A DNA stretch of 64,000 bases from Agrobacterium tumefaciens (GTDB lineage Bacteria > Pseudomonadota > Alphaproteobacteria > Rhizobiales > Rhizobiaceae): positions 2,046,001 through 2,110,000 of the forward strand of contig NZ_CP115841.1 in assembly GCF_013318015.2 (NCBI RefSeq). Direction: 5' to 3'. The notes below the pieces were generated by a model. It was not told the origin of the DNA, did not search any database, and saw only the letters and a program-made list of their open reading frames with translations. Below, one piece after another: positions 55,934 to 64,000 of this stretch. Each line of letters opens with the position of its first letter. The stretch's first letter is position 1. A program made the position numbers and the translations under genes.

Positions 55934-56943
55934 CGAACGCGGGGATCCATTACTCGGTAAAGTACGTCTGCGAGCAGGTTGAGGCCGACATAGATCAGGC
56001 CGATCAACAGGGTCGCTCCGACGACAGGGTTCATGTCCGCGTTCATGAGCGAGACGGTGAGATATTGGCCAAGGCCCGGCCAGCTGAAGACGGTTTCCGT
56101 CACCACGGCACCTTCCAGAAGGCCGGCATAGGTGAGTGCGAGAACCGTGACGAGCTGTACGGCAACCGTCGGGAAGGCGTGCCCCCAGATGACGGTCATT
56201 GCCGAAAGCCCCTTGGCACGGGCGGTAATGACATATTCGCCCTTCAGCGCATCGATCATGAAGGCGCGTGTCATGCGGGTGATATAGGCCATGCTGAAAT
56301 AGGCAAGGATGCAGACGGGCTGCACCATATGGGCGATGGCGTCGTAAAACGCGTCCCAGTCGCCGGCAAGCAGCGTATCGACCGTCATCAGGCCCGTGAC
56401 CGGCGAGATCATGCCGTCATAGATGATGTCCTGCCTGCCCGGTCCGGGTGCGACGCCAAGCGTGGCGTAAAATACCAGCAGCGAAATCAGCGCCAGCATG
56501 AAGACGGGCACGGAATGGCCGGCAAGGCAGACGACGCGGATGATCTGGTCCGTCAACTTACCCTGCTTCACGGCGGCCCATACGCCGAGCGGAATGCCGA
56601 TCAGCGCCGCGAGAACGAGTGCTGCCGTAGCAAGCTCGAAGGTGGCGGGGAAAACGCGCTTTATATCGATCCAGACCGGGTTGCGGGTCAGAATGGAATT
56701 GCCGAAATCACCGTGCAGCACCTGCGACACATAGTGGAAAAACTGAACGACCAGTGGCTGGTCCAGGCCCATTTCGGCCCGAACCCGCACGATGACGTCT
56801 TCAGGCGCGTTGTCGCCGACTGCCGCGATGACAGGATCGACAGGCATGACGCGCCCGATCAGGAAGGTGATGACCATCAACCCGAACAGCGTCAGAATGA
56901 CGCTGCTCAGTGTCGACGATATGCTTTTGACGCGCTTGTTCAA
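55930..56943 (-). CDS. Dipeptide/oligopeptide ABC transporter permease (DppB-like)
   Basis: This 337-residue permease shows six or more membrane helices, the amino-terminal PFAM-type segment ending QPLVVQFFHYVSQVLHGDFGNSI, and the C-terminal loop GEYVITARAKGLSAMTVIWGHAFPTVAVQ. The last residues NLLADVLYRVMDPRVR are the DppB/OppB ending. It begins 2 bp after the dppA stop codon. Confidence 0.94.
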   Translation of the reverse strand: MNKRVKSISSTLSSVILTLFGLMVITFLIGRVMPVDPVIAAVGDNAPEDVIVRVRAEMGLDQPLVVQFFHYVSQVLHGDFGNSILTRNPVWIDIKRVFPATFELATAALVLAALIGIPLGVWAAVKQGKLTDQIIRVVCLAGHSVPVFMLALISLLVFYATLGVAPGPGRQDIIYDGMISPVTGLMTVDTLLAGDWDAFYDAIAHMVQPVCILAYFSMAYITRMTRAFMIDALKGEYVITARAKGLSAMTVIWGHAFPTVAVQLVTVLALTYAGLLEGAVVTETVFSWPGLGQYLTVSLMNADMNPVVGATLLIGLIYVGLNLLADVLYRVMDPRVR

Positions 56944-56945
56944 TG

Positions 56946-58541
56946 TTACGCTTTCTTAGCATCGTGGTAGGAATTGCCCTCGGAGAGAACGCCGAGTTCA
57001 AAGCCGGAAACGCCCTTGCGGAACGCGGCCGTCTTCGTCGTCTGGAACATGAAGACGAAGGGGCTGTTTTCCATGTGCTCGCGCTGCAACGCTTCATAAA
57101 GCTCGATGCGCTTTGCCGGGTCCTTCTCGTCACGGGCGGCTTCTGCCTTCGCGGCAAAGTCGTCGTTCTTGAAGCGCGAACGCCACAGGAAGGGCTTGGA
57201 CTTGGCGTCGTCGCCATTGTCCTTGTTGATGTTGAAGACATCGGCATTGGAATGCGGATCGAAGTAATCCGTGCCCCAGGCGGAAAGCGCCATCTGGTGT
57301 TCGCGGCCACGCATCTTGGTCAGAACCTGACGGTTCTCGGCAGATTGCAGACGCACCTTGATGCCGATATCGGCAAGATTTGCCTGGATAGCCTGCGCCA
57401 GATCCGGGTAAGGCTGGGCGGAATAGTGATCCATGGTGATTTCGAAACCGTCGGCAAGACCGGCTTCCGCCATCAGCGCCTTGGCCTTTTCGACATCGCG
57501 CTGGTACGGCGTGTCGTTAACGGCGCCGGGGAAACCTTCCGGCTCGAAGCTCTGGTGAACCTTGTGCGTCAGCGGCACGATGTTTTCCTGCATGCCCTTG
57601 TAGTCCAGCGCCCATTTGATGGCCTGCCAGACCTGTGGCTTGGCAAGGTTCTCATTGCCCTGATTGAGCGAGATCAGCACCAGCGAGGCGATGCTCTTGC
57701 GCTGCAACTCGATGTTGGCGTCGTTCTGGACGGTACGCAGCTGTTCCGAGGTCAGGTCGCGGGCAATGTCGATATCGCCCTTCTGCAACATCAGAAGCTG
57801 GGAAGACGGATCGGTGACATGGCGCAGGATGACGCGCTTGATGTTACCCTTGTAGGGGCCATTCGGGTTGACGGTGAGCGCTACGCTCTCGCTCGGCTTC
57901 CAGGCCTGCAACATGAAATCGCCGGAACCGGCGCTGTTTTTCTGCAGCCAGCCATTGCCGAGGTCTTCGCCCGAGGCATTTGCCAGCACGGCCTTCTTTT
58001 CAACGATCGCGCCGATATTGGCGGAGAGGCAATAGAGCAGGAACGAGATTGCGGTCGGCTTTGCCGTCGTCAGCTTCACCGTCTTTTCGTCGGCGGCAAC
58101 GATGGTCGTTTCGGCATTGTCAGGCGTGAAGCCGAACTGGCCGATGATGAAGGCCGGGCTCTTGTTCATCTTGATGGCGCGCTGCAGAGAAAAGGCCACG
58201 TCTTCCGCGGTCACTTTCGCACCGCTCGAGAAGGTCGCATCGTCACCGATCACAAAGGTGAAAACCTTGCTTTCCGCATCGGCTTCCCAGGACTTCGCGA
58301 TGACCGGATCGACCTTGGTGGAATCTTCACGGTTCGCCCGCACCAGCTTCTGGTACATGTTGGACATGATTTCACCGCCGACGGCTTCGAAACCCTCATG
58401 CGGATCAAGGCTCGTCATGTTGTCCAGCTGCTGCGCGACCACCAGAATATCCTTGGGTGTCGCAGCAAATGCCGGAATGTGCGCATAGGACAGGAACGGT
58501 ACAGCAGCGCCGGCAATCAGCAGGTTGCGTCTTGAAATCAT
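56946..58541 (-). CDS. Dipeptide/oligopeptide ABC transporter, periplasmic binding protein (DppA-like)
   Basis: This 531-residue type 5 solute-binding protein captures peptides in the periplasm. From the ATG at 58541 the signal MISRRNLLIAGAAVPFLSYAHIPAFAA includes twin arginines, so export may use Tat. The mature protein has the family segments TSLDPHEGFEAVGGEIMSNMYQKLVR and KSWEADAESKVFTFVIGDDATFSSGAKVTAEDVAFSLQRA. AGGGG lies eight bases upstream. It heads the operon dppABCDF-dap-lysR; the divergent dipeptidase gene is 229 bp away. Specificity for D-containing peptides is inferred from neighbours only. Confidence 0.92.
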   Translation of the reverse strand: MISRRNLLIAGAAVPFLSYAHIPAFAATPKDILVVAQQLDNMTSLDPHEGFEAVGGEIMSNMYQKLVRANREDSTKVDPVIAKSWEADAESKVFTFVIGDDATFSSGAKVTAEDVAFSLQRAIKMNKSPAFIIGQFGFTPDNAETTIVAADEKTVKLTTAKPTAISFLLYCLSANIGAIVEKKAVLANASGEDLGNGWLQKNSAGSGDFMLQAWKPSESVALTVNPNGPYKGNIKRVILRHVTDPSSQLLMLQKGDIDIARDLTSEQLRTVQNDANIELQRKSIASLVLISLNQGNENLAKPQVWQAIKWALDYKGMQENIVPLTHKVHQSFEPEGFPGAVNDTPYQRDVEKAKALMAEAGLADGFEITMDHYSAQPYPDLAQAIQANLADIGIKVRLQSAENRQVLTKMRGREHQMALSAWGTDYFDPHSNADVFNINKDNGDDAKSKPFLWRSRFKNDDFAAKAEAARDEKDPAKRIELYEALQREHMENSPFVFMFQTTKTAAFRKGVSGFELGVLSEGNSYHDAKKA

Positions 58542-58654
58542 CGAAAATCCCCTTTCGGACCTTATTTTTCGGAAACGGTATGGGTTCGCCCCAATCCAGT
58601 CATTTTTTTTATGTTTTCCCGCGATTACCACGAGCAAACGAGGCGCGACCAATT

Positions 58655-58664
58655 CCAAATTTGG
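58655..58664. promoter_or_regulatory. Palindrome in the divergent dppA/dipeptidase promoter region
   Basis: CCAAATTTGG is a perfect 10-bp palindrome in the 229-bp divergent region, 113 bp from dppA and 106 bp from the dipeptidase start. It is a candidate site for the cluster LysR regulator. Confidence 0.35.
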
Positions 58665-58770
58665 CAGAGCCTATGCACGGATTGCATTTGCTCCGACCTT
58701 GACCTTTCCTCTACCAATTCTCAAAAGTCTGACGACCGCGCGCCCGCGCCCCGCCCGTATCCAAAGGTGA

Positions 58771-59817
58771 ATGACCATGACCGATGAAAAAACCGTACCC
58801 GTCTTCGACGGCCACAACGACGTGCTTCTGCGGTTATGGCGATCGGGCAATGCCTCTCCCGAAACGCTTCTCATCGAGGGTGATACGGTCGGCCACATCG
58901 ACCTGCCGCGCGCCAGGAAGGGCGGGTTGGCCGGTGGCCTCTGCGCCATCTACGTCCCCTCGCCCAGCATGGAGAAGGACGCGAACGGCGACTTCACGAC
59001 ACCGGCTGAAGCGGACGCGCTGAAGGCGACGCTTGGCATGGCGGCCCTACTGTTCCGCGCCGAGAAACAATCAGGCGGTGCGCTGAAAGTCTGCCGCACG
59101 GCCGCCGAGATCCGCAGCGCGATGGCAGAGGGCGCCTTTGCCTCCGTCTTCCATATCGAGGGCGCAGAAGCGATCGGCGCCGATCTGGATGCGCTGCATG
59201 TTCTCCACGAGGCTGGCCTTCGCACGCTCGGCCCGGTCTGGAGCCGCCCGAACATCTTCGCCTACGGCGTTCCCTTCCGCTTCCCGTCGACACCGGATAT
59301 CGGCCCCGGCCTCACCGATGCCGGAAAACGGCTGGTAAAGACCTGCAACGAACTGAAGATCATGGTCGACCTGTCGCACATGAACGAACAGGGTTTCTGG
59401 GACATCGCGAAGATTTCGGACGCACCGCTGGTGGCGTCCCATTCCAACACCTATGCGCTGTGCAACCACAGCCGCAACCTGACGGACCGCCAGCTGGACG
59501 CGATCCGCGACACAGGCGGTCTTGCCGGCATCAATTTCGGCGTTCTGTTCCTGCGCCAGGACGGCGTGAAGAACCCGGCTACCGATCTTGGCGAACTGGT
59601 CCGCCATGTCGACTATATCGTCAACCGCATCGGCATCGATCACGTCGCACTCGGCTCGGATTTCGACGGCACCACCATTCCAGCAGCCATGAAGGATGCG
59701 GCCGATCTGCAATTGCTGGTCACAGCCCTACGCAACGGCGGTTATGACGACGCCGCACTCGCCAAGATCTGCCATGGCAACTGGGTACGCGTGCTGGAGA
59801 AAACGTGGGGCGCGTAA
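58771..59817 (+). CDS. Membrane (renal-type) dipeptidase, family M19
   Basis: This 348-residue zinc dipeptidase hydrolyses dipeptides, and members accept a D-residue at the C-terminal side. The metal-binding motifs are visible: FDGHNDVLLR near residue 13, VFHIEGAEAI, LVASHSNTYALCNHSRNLT and LGSDFDGTTIP. There is no signal peptide. AAAGG is five bases before the ATG at 58771. It is divergent from the peptide importer. The stop codon lies in the loop of a GC-rich hairpin (59807-59825). Physiological substrate and stereochemistry are inferred. Confidence 0.92.
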   Translation: MTMTDEKTVPVFDGHNDVLLRLWRSGNASPETLLIEGDTVGHIDLPRARKGGLAGGLCAIYVPSPSMEKDANGDFTTPAEADALKATLGMAALLFRAEKQSGGALKVCRTAAEIRSAMAEGAFASVFHIEGAEAIGADLDALHVLHEAGLRTLGPVWSRPNIFAYGVPFRFPSTPDIGPGLTDAGKRLVKTCNELKIMVDLSHMNEQGFWDIAKISDAPLVASHSNTYALCNHSRNLTDRQLDAIRDTGGLAGINFGVLFLRQDGVKNPATDLGELVRHVDYIVNRIGIDHVALGSDFDGTTIPAAMKDAADLQLLVTALRNGGYDDAALAKICHGNWVRVLEKTWGA

Positions 59818-59825
59818 CGCGCCCC
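59807..59825 (+). terminator. Hairpin around the stop codon of the dipeptidase gene
   Basis: GGGGCGCG (59807-59814) pairs perfectly with CGCGCCCC (59818-59825), and the 3-nt loop is the TAA stop codon. A short T-poor tail follows, so termination is likely but not certain. Such a stem at the end of the frame could also affect ribosome release. Confidence 0.5.
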
Positions 59826-59877
59826 GACTTTGGCATTCTCCCCGGACTTCCGTGCCGGAGACATGAAGCGGCAGGCC

Positions 59878-60171
59878 TCAGGCCTTTGCCGCTTTCTTTT
59901 TGCCCGTGGACCGAAACGCCAGCAGGCCTGCGACCAGACCAGCAATGGCCCATTTGATCGGCAGTACATCCGCCGTCTCGCTACGGATCGGCAGAACGGT
60001 CACTGTTCCCGGACGCGATTCATATCCGGCCTGCCCGCCGGCCTTCGCATCAGCGATCTGCTGCGGCGAGACAACCCATTCGGCGCCCCGCATCTTGTCA
60101 TAAGCCATGTAGCCGCCGCCCACCAAAAGGGCTGCGATCAGCGAAATTACTATTCTTGTAGGCATGTTCAT
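59878..60171 (-). CDS. Small membrane protein of unknown function
   Basis: This 97-residue protein has an N-terminal hydrophobic segment (RIVISLIAALLVGGGYMAY), a polar middle (about 30-66) that would face one side of the membrane, and a second hydrophobic segment (KWAIAGLVAGLLAF) before a lysine-rich tail. GAAGGA precedes the ATG at 60171 by eight bases. It converges with the dipeptidase gene and is divergent from lpiA. I do not recognise the family. Confidence 0.65.
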   Translation of the reverse strand: MNMPTRIVISLIAALLVGGGYMAYDKMRGAEWVVSPQQIADAKAGGQAGYESRPGTVTVLPIRSETADVLPIKWAIAGLVAGLLAFRSTGKKKAAKA

Positions 60172-60446
60172 TTTGCATTTCCTTCAATTGAAAGAAGCGT
60201 TTAATCACATCAAACATCGCCTCCAAGCAATCGGAACGTTTAATTCACGGAGTTTTTGATCTAAAATTTGAACATCGCTCTTTTTGGTTGCATTTTTCAT
60301 TTTAACGGCGAAAATCCCGTTGGTTTGTCGCCAAACTTCACATCGACACGTCACGCATTTCTGCTAAGCAAATTTCCTCAACCGAAACGAATTAGCGACA
60401 CAATCCTGTGGTTCGCCAACCAAGGGACTGGCGCTGGAAAAAGCAA

Positions 60447-63047
60447 ATGGCAGACAAGAGCGAAATTATACAGACCGATATTACCGAATCCCCGGTTGAA
60501 AGCTTCTTTGCCAGAAACCGGCCCTATCTGACGGCCATCGCCATTACGCTCATCTTCGTGATGATGACGTTTGCGATTTACCGCCTCACATCCGAAGTGC
60601 GGTACGATGATGTGATCGCAGCCCTTCTGGACACTTCGCTTCCGGCCATTCTTCTTGCAATGGTCTTTACGGCGCTGAGCTTCCTGTCGCTGATTTTCTA
60701 TGACGCCAACGCGATCGAATATGTCGGAAAAAAGGTGCGCTTCCCGTCCATGGCGGCCACCGCTTTTGCCGCTTACGCCATCGGCAACACTGCTGGATTT
60801 GGCCCCTTGAGCGGCGGCGCCATACGCTTTCGCGCCTATTCCAGGCTGGGACTTTCGCCGGGTGACATCGCCCGTGTCATCGCCTTCGTCACGCTGTCCT
60901 TCGGGCTGGGGCTTTTGTCGGTCAGCGCCCTTTCGACCTTCATCGTCGCACCACGCATCGCCGCCATCATCGGTCTCGACCCGACTGTTCTAAGGGGCGG
61001 AGCGCTCGCCGTCATTGCCGTTCTCGTTACCACCGCCTACGTCGGCCGCAACGGCAAGGCGATCCGGCTTGGCAAATGGCGACTGCGCCTTCCCGACAGC
61101 CGCACCTCCTCGCGCCAGTTCCTCGTCTCCGCCTTTGATATCGCCGCCTCCGCCTCCGTGCTTTACGTGCTCCTGCCCGAGACACATCTCGGCTGGCCGA
61201 CATTCTTCGCGATCTATGCCACCGCCGTTGGCCTTGGCGTTCTCAGCCATGTTCCCGCCGGTCTCGGTGTGTTCGAAACGGTCATGGTAGCCGGGCTCGG
61301 CAACGCGATCAGCGTCGATCAGCTGCTCGGAAGCCTCGTTCTTTATCGCGTCATCTATCACGTCCTGCCGCTGGTTGTTGCCATTCTGGTGATGATCGTT
61401 TCCGAAATGAAGCAGTTCGCGGCCAAGCCGGTGGTCTCCGATATCAGCCAGCTTGCCGTGCGGCTGGCGCCACCGCTGCTCTCCACCTTCGCGATTATTC
61501 TCGGCACCATGCTGATCTTTTCGAGCGTGACTCCGACGCCCGGCAGCAATCTGGATTTCCTGTCGAATTTCGTGCCACTGCCGATCATCGAGGCGGCGCA
61601 CTTTCTGACGAGCATTCTCGGCCTTGGCCTCGTTGTCGCCTCCCGCGGCCTCGGGCAGCGGCTGGATGGGGCGTGGTGGATTGCCCTTGTCGCCGCATCG
61701 CTGGCGCTCATCCTGTCGCTGGTGAAGGCGATCGCCGTTTTCGAGGCAATCTTCCTCGGCATCTTCATCGCGGCGCTCGCCCTCAATATGCGCAGCTTCA
61801 ACCGTCATGCCTCGCTGGTCAAACAGGCGCTGGGACCGAGCTGGCTCGCCGCTATGGCCGTCATCATCGCCGGCGCGGCAACGATCCTTCTGTTCGTCTA
61901 CCGCGACACCGATTACAGCCACACATTGTGGTGGGAATTCGAGTTCTCCGAAGAAGCCCCGCGCGGTCTGCGCGCCCTTCTCGGCCTGGTGCTCGCTTCC
62001 TCCACCATTGCAATTTTCAGCCTGATGCGGCCGGTCACTTTCAAGCCGGATTCCATCCAGCCGGAAGACGTTGAACGTGCAACCGACATCGTCATGCAGC
62101 AGGATTCGGCCGATGCCAATCTGGTGCGCATGGGCGACAAGCATGTGATGTTCTCGGAAAGCGGCAGCGCCTTCATCATGTACGGCATTCAGGGCCGATC
62201 ATGGATAGCCTTCGCCGACCCCGTCGGTAACGAGGAGGATTTTCCCGATCTGGTCTGGCAATTCGTGGAATCCGCCCGTTCGGCGGGTGCGCGCGCCGCC
62301 TTCTACCAGATTTCGCCCTTCCTCCTGTCCCATTGCGCCGATGCGGGCCTGCGTGCCTTCAAGCTTGGCGAACTGGCGCTGGTCGATCTTACCGCATTCG
62401 AATTGAAGGGCGGCAAGCTCGCGACCCTTCGCCAGTCACTGAGCCGCGGCGCCCGCGACGGGCTGACCTTCGAAGTTGTCGAGCAATCGCATGTTGCCGA
62501 TATTCTGGATGATCTCAAGCAGGTCTCGGATGGCTGGCTCACCCACCACAATACAAGGGAAAAGCGATTTTCTCTTGGTGCGTTCGAGCCCAACTACATT
62601 CTCTCCCAGCCCGTCGCCGTGCTGCGCAAGGATGGCAAGATCACCGCCTTCGCCAATCTGATGGTGACGGACACGAAAAAGGAAGCCACCGTCGATCTCA
62701 TGCGCTTTTCACCGGATGCACCGCGCGGCTCGATGGATTTCCTCTTCGTCAGCATCATGCAGCACCTGCGCGAGGCGGGATATGAAAGCTTCAATCTCGG
62801 CATGGCACCCATGTCCGGCATGTCGAAGCGCGATGCGGCACCGGTCTGGGACCGCATTGGCAGCACGCTTTTCGAACATGGCGAACGTTTCTACAACTTT
62901 AAGGGCCTTCGTGCGTTCAAGACGAAGTTCCACCCGAAATGGGAACCGCGTTACCTCGCCGTACAGAATGGCGCAGACGCCGCTCTGGCGCTGATGGACG
63001 CGACGGTTCTGATCAGTGGCGGTGTCAGAGGAGTGATCGGAAAATGA
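60447..63047 (+). CDS. lpiA: Aminoacyl-phosphatidylglycerol synthase/flippase LpiA (MprF family)
   Basis: LpiA attaches lysine from charged tRNA to phosphatidylglycerol and moves the product across the membrane, which lowers the negative surface charge and aids acid and cationic peptide resistance. The 866-residue product has an N-terminal multi-helix flippase domain (about residues 25-500, with TAGFGPLSGGAIRFRAY) and a C-terminal aminoacyltransferase domain (from about 530, with SGSAFIMYGIQGRSWIAFADPVG and FHPKWEPRYLAVQ). The ATG at 60447 is preferred over an in-frame GTG at 60408, though its ribosome site is weak. It overlaps acvB by 4 bp (ATGA). The 275-bp upstream region holds no gene and probably its acid-responsive promoter. 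Confidence 0.93.
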   Translation: MADKSEIIQTDITESPVESFFARNRPYLTAIAITLIFVMMTFAIYRLTSEVRYDDVIAALLDTSLPAILLAMVFTALSFLSLIFYDANAIEYVGKKVRFPSMAATAFAAYAIGNTAGFGPLSGGAIRFRAYSRLGLSPGDIARVIAFVTLSFGLGLLSVSALSTFIVAPRIAAIIGLDPTVLRGGALAVIAVLVTTAYVGRNGKAIRLGKWRLRLPDSRTSSRQFLVSAFDIAASASVLYVLLPETHLGWPTFFAIYATAVGLGVLSHVPAGLGVFETVMVAGLGNAISVDQLLGSLVLYRVIYHVLPLVVAILVMIVSEMKQFAAKPVVSDISQLAVRLAPPLLSTFAIILGTMLIFSSVTPTPGSNLDFLSNFVPLPIIEAAHFLTSILGLGLVVASRGLGQRLDGAWWIALVAASLALILSLVKAIAVFEAIFLGIFIAALALNMRSFNRHASLVKQALGPSWLAAMAVIIAGAATILLFVYRDTDYSHTLWWEFEFSEEAPRGLRALLGLVLASSTIAIFSLMRPVTFKPDSIQPEDVERATDIVMQQDSADANLVRMGDKHVMFSESGSAFIMYGIQGRSWIAFADPVGNEEDFPDLVWQFVESARSAGARAAFYQISPFLLSHCADAGLRAFKLGELALVDLTAFELKGGKLATLRQSLSRGARDGLTFEVVEQSHVADILDDLKQVSDGWLTHHNTREKRFSLGAFEPNYILSQPVAVLRKDGKITAFANLMVTDTKKEATVDLMRFSPDAPRGSMDFLFVSIMQHLREAGYESFNLGMAPMSGMSKRDAAPVWDRIGSTLFEHGERFYNFKGLRAFKTKFHPKWEPRYLAVQNGADAALALMDATVLISGGVRGVIGK

Positions 63048-64000
63048 GAAAATACAGCATGCTGAAGGCAGCCCTTGCCGCTTCCGCCCTGTTCCTCTCC
63101 CCGTTGTTTGCTTCCAGTGCCGCCTTTTCGCAGGACAAGCCAGCCTATGACACCGGCATGATCCCCGCCGAGCACATCATGGTGCCTGATGGCGAAATTC
63201 TCGCCAGCGTCTTCCTGATTTCCGATGCGGACGGATGGACCGGCACCGACGAAGAACGCGCCAAAGCACTGGTGGAAAAGGGTGCCGCGGTGGTCGGCAT
63301 CGATTTCAAGGAATATCTGAAGGCGCTCGAGGCCGATGATGACGAGTGTATCTATATGATCTCGGACATCGAGTCGCTGTCGGAGCAGATCCAGCGCACC
63401 GCCGGGACGGCCAGCTATCGCCAGCCTATCCTCACCGGCATCGGCAAGGGCGGAACGCTGGCGCTCGCCATGATCGCGCAAAGCCCGGTCTCCACCGTTC
63501 AGGAAGCCATCGCGGTCGACCCCAAGGCTGGCCTGCCGCTTGAGAAGATACTCTGCACCCCCGCCACCAAGGACAAGGTGGACGGTGAAACGGTTTATGG
63601 CCTGACCGATGGCCCGCTGCCAGCTCCTGTCAGCGTGCTGTTCACGCCCGATGCGGATCAGAAGGGCCGCGACCACGTTAACGCCCTGGTGAAGCTTCAT
63701 CCCGATATCGAAGTGACTGATGTGACAGGCAAGGCGGATGAGATTTTGTCCCAGACCCTGTCCGACAAGGTCGATGCGGCGGGCGACACCAGCAGCCCGC
63801 TAGGCCTGCCGATCACGGTTCTCGAAACGAGCCCGGCGATGGACACCATGGCGGTGATCTATTCCGGTGACGGCGGCTGGCGCGATCTGGACGAGGAAGT
63901 CGGCGGCGCGCTGCAAAAGCAGGGGATACCTGTGATCGGCGTCGATGCCCTGCGTTACTTCTGGAAAGAAAAACAACCGCAGGAAGTGGCCAATGACCTT
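63044..64000 (+). CDS. acvB: AcvB/VirJ-like periplasmic protein, N-terminal part (cut by window edge)
   Basis: AcvB of Agrobacterium is a periplasmic protein needed for virulence and known to act on lysyl-phosphatidylglycerol made by LpiA. The 319 residues visible start with a signal peptide (MRKYSMLKAALAASALFLSPLFASSAAFSQ) and cover the N-terminal domain and the start of the VirJ-like half, where TMAVIYSGDGGWRDLDEEVG appears at about residue 268. The hydrolase serine lies beyond the window. The ATGA overlap with lpiA couples synthesis of the lipid-modifying enzyme and its counterpart. The assignment relies on this linkage and the motif. Confidence 0.9.
   Translation, partial: MRKYSMLKAALAASALFLSPLFASSAAFSQDKPAYDTGMIPAEHIMVPDGEILASVFLISDADGWTGTDEERAKALVEKGAAVVGIDFKEYLKALEADDDECIYMISDIESLSEQIQRTAGTASYRQPILTGIGKGGTLALAMIAQSPVSTVQEAIAVDPKAGLPLEKILCTPATKDKVDGETVYGLTDGPLPAPVSVLFTPDADQKGRDHVNALVKLHPDIEVTDVTGKADEILSQTLSDKVDAAGDTSSPLGLPITVLETSPAMDTMAVIYSGDGGWRDLDEEVGGALQKQGIPVIGVDALRYFWKEKQPQEVANDL

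Overview
The window looks like chromosomal DNA of an alphaproteobacterium of the Agrobacterium/Rhizobium group. This rests on high-GC coding DNA packed on both strands, an lpiA-acvB pair at the right end (acvB is the chromosomal homologue of virJ in Agrobacterium), a candidate Irr-type iron box, and several copies of intergenic palindromic elements of the kind described in rhizobia. No phage, transposase, plasmid-backbone or CRISPR signal was seen. Names come from reading motifs and gene order; no database search was possible.

Layout. 0-5.7 kb: a TctE/TctD-like two-component system, a divergent orphan periplasmic binding protein and a tctCBA tripartite tricarboxylate transporter. 5.8-10.7 kb: a small lipoprotein, a four-gene siderophore ABC importer behind an Irr-like box, and dps. 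10.7-13.8 kb: a small unknown gene, tRNA-Gly(GCC), an AT-rich stretch and a chemoreceptor. 13.9-17.0 kb: an MFS exporter and aldo/keto reductase operon with a divergent LysR gene. 17.0-23.5 kb: a second LysR gene, a hydrolase-fold protein that has lost its catalytic residues, and a MexEF-like RND pump without an outer-membrane channel gene. 23.8-30.5 kb: a small conserved-looking ORF, an endonuclease/phosphatase-fold protein, a cardiolipin synthase-like protein, pyridoxal kinase, beta-carbonic anhydrase, a lytic transglycosylase and asd. 31.0-36.1 kb: an MHS-family transporter with a large extra loop, then pntAB. 36.3-40.5 kb: the pyrimidine-degrading rutABCDEF operon with a long palindrome upstream. 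41.0-48.8 kb: a heme oxygenase, then a sugar or sugar-acid module (DapA-family aldolase/lyase, GntR regulator, ABC importer with a Tat-type binding protein, PfkB kinase).

48.9-59.8 kb is the most coherent and unusual block. It holds a DmpA-type aminopeptidase, a D-amino acid aminotransferase, a LysR regulator, a penicillin-binding-fold D-aminopeptidase, a complete dipeptide/oligopeptide ABC importer (dppABCDF order) and a renal-type dipeptidase. Together these could import peptides containing D-residues, hydrolyse them from either end in the cytoplasm and transaminate the D-amino acids released. The importer, D-aminopeptidase and LysR gene lie in one direction and look like an operon; the dipeptidase is divergent from the importer.

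59.9-64.0 kb: a small membrane protein, then lpiA (aminoacyl-phosphatidylglycerol synthase) translationally coupled to acvB, which runs off the right edge. The sensor kinase at the left edge is also incomplete.
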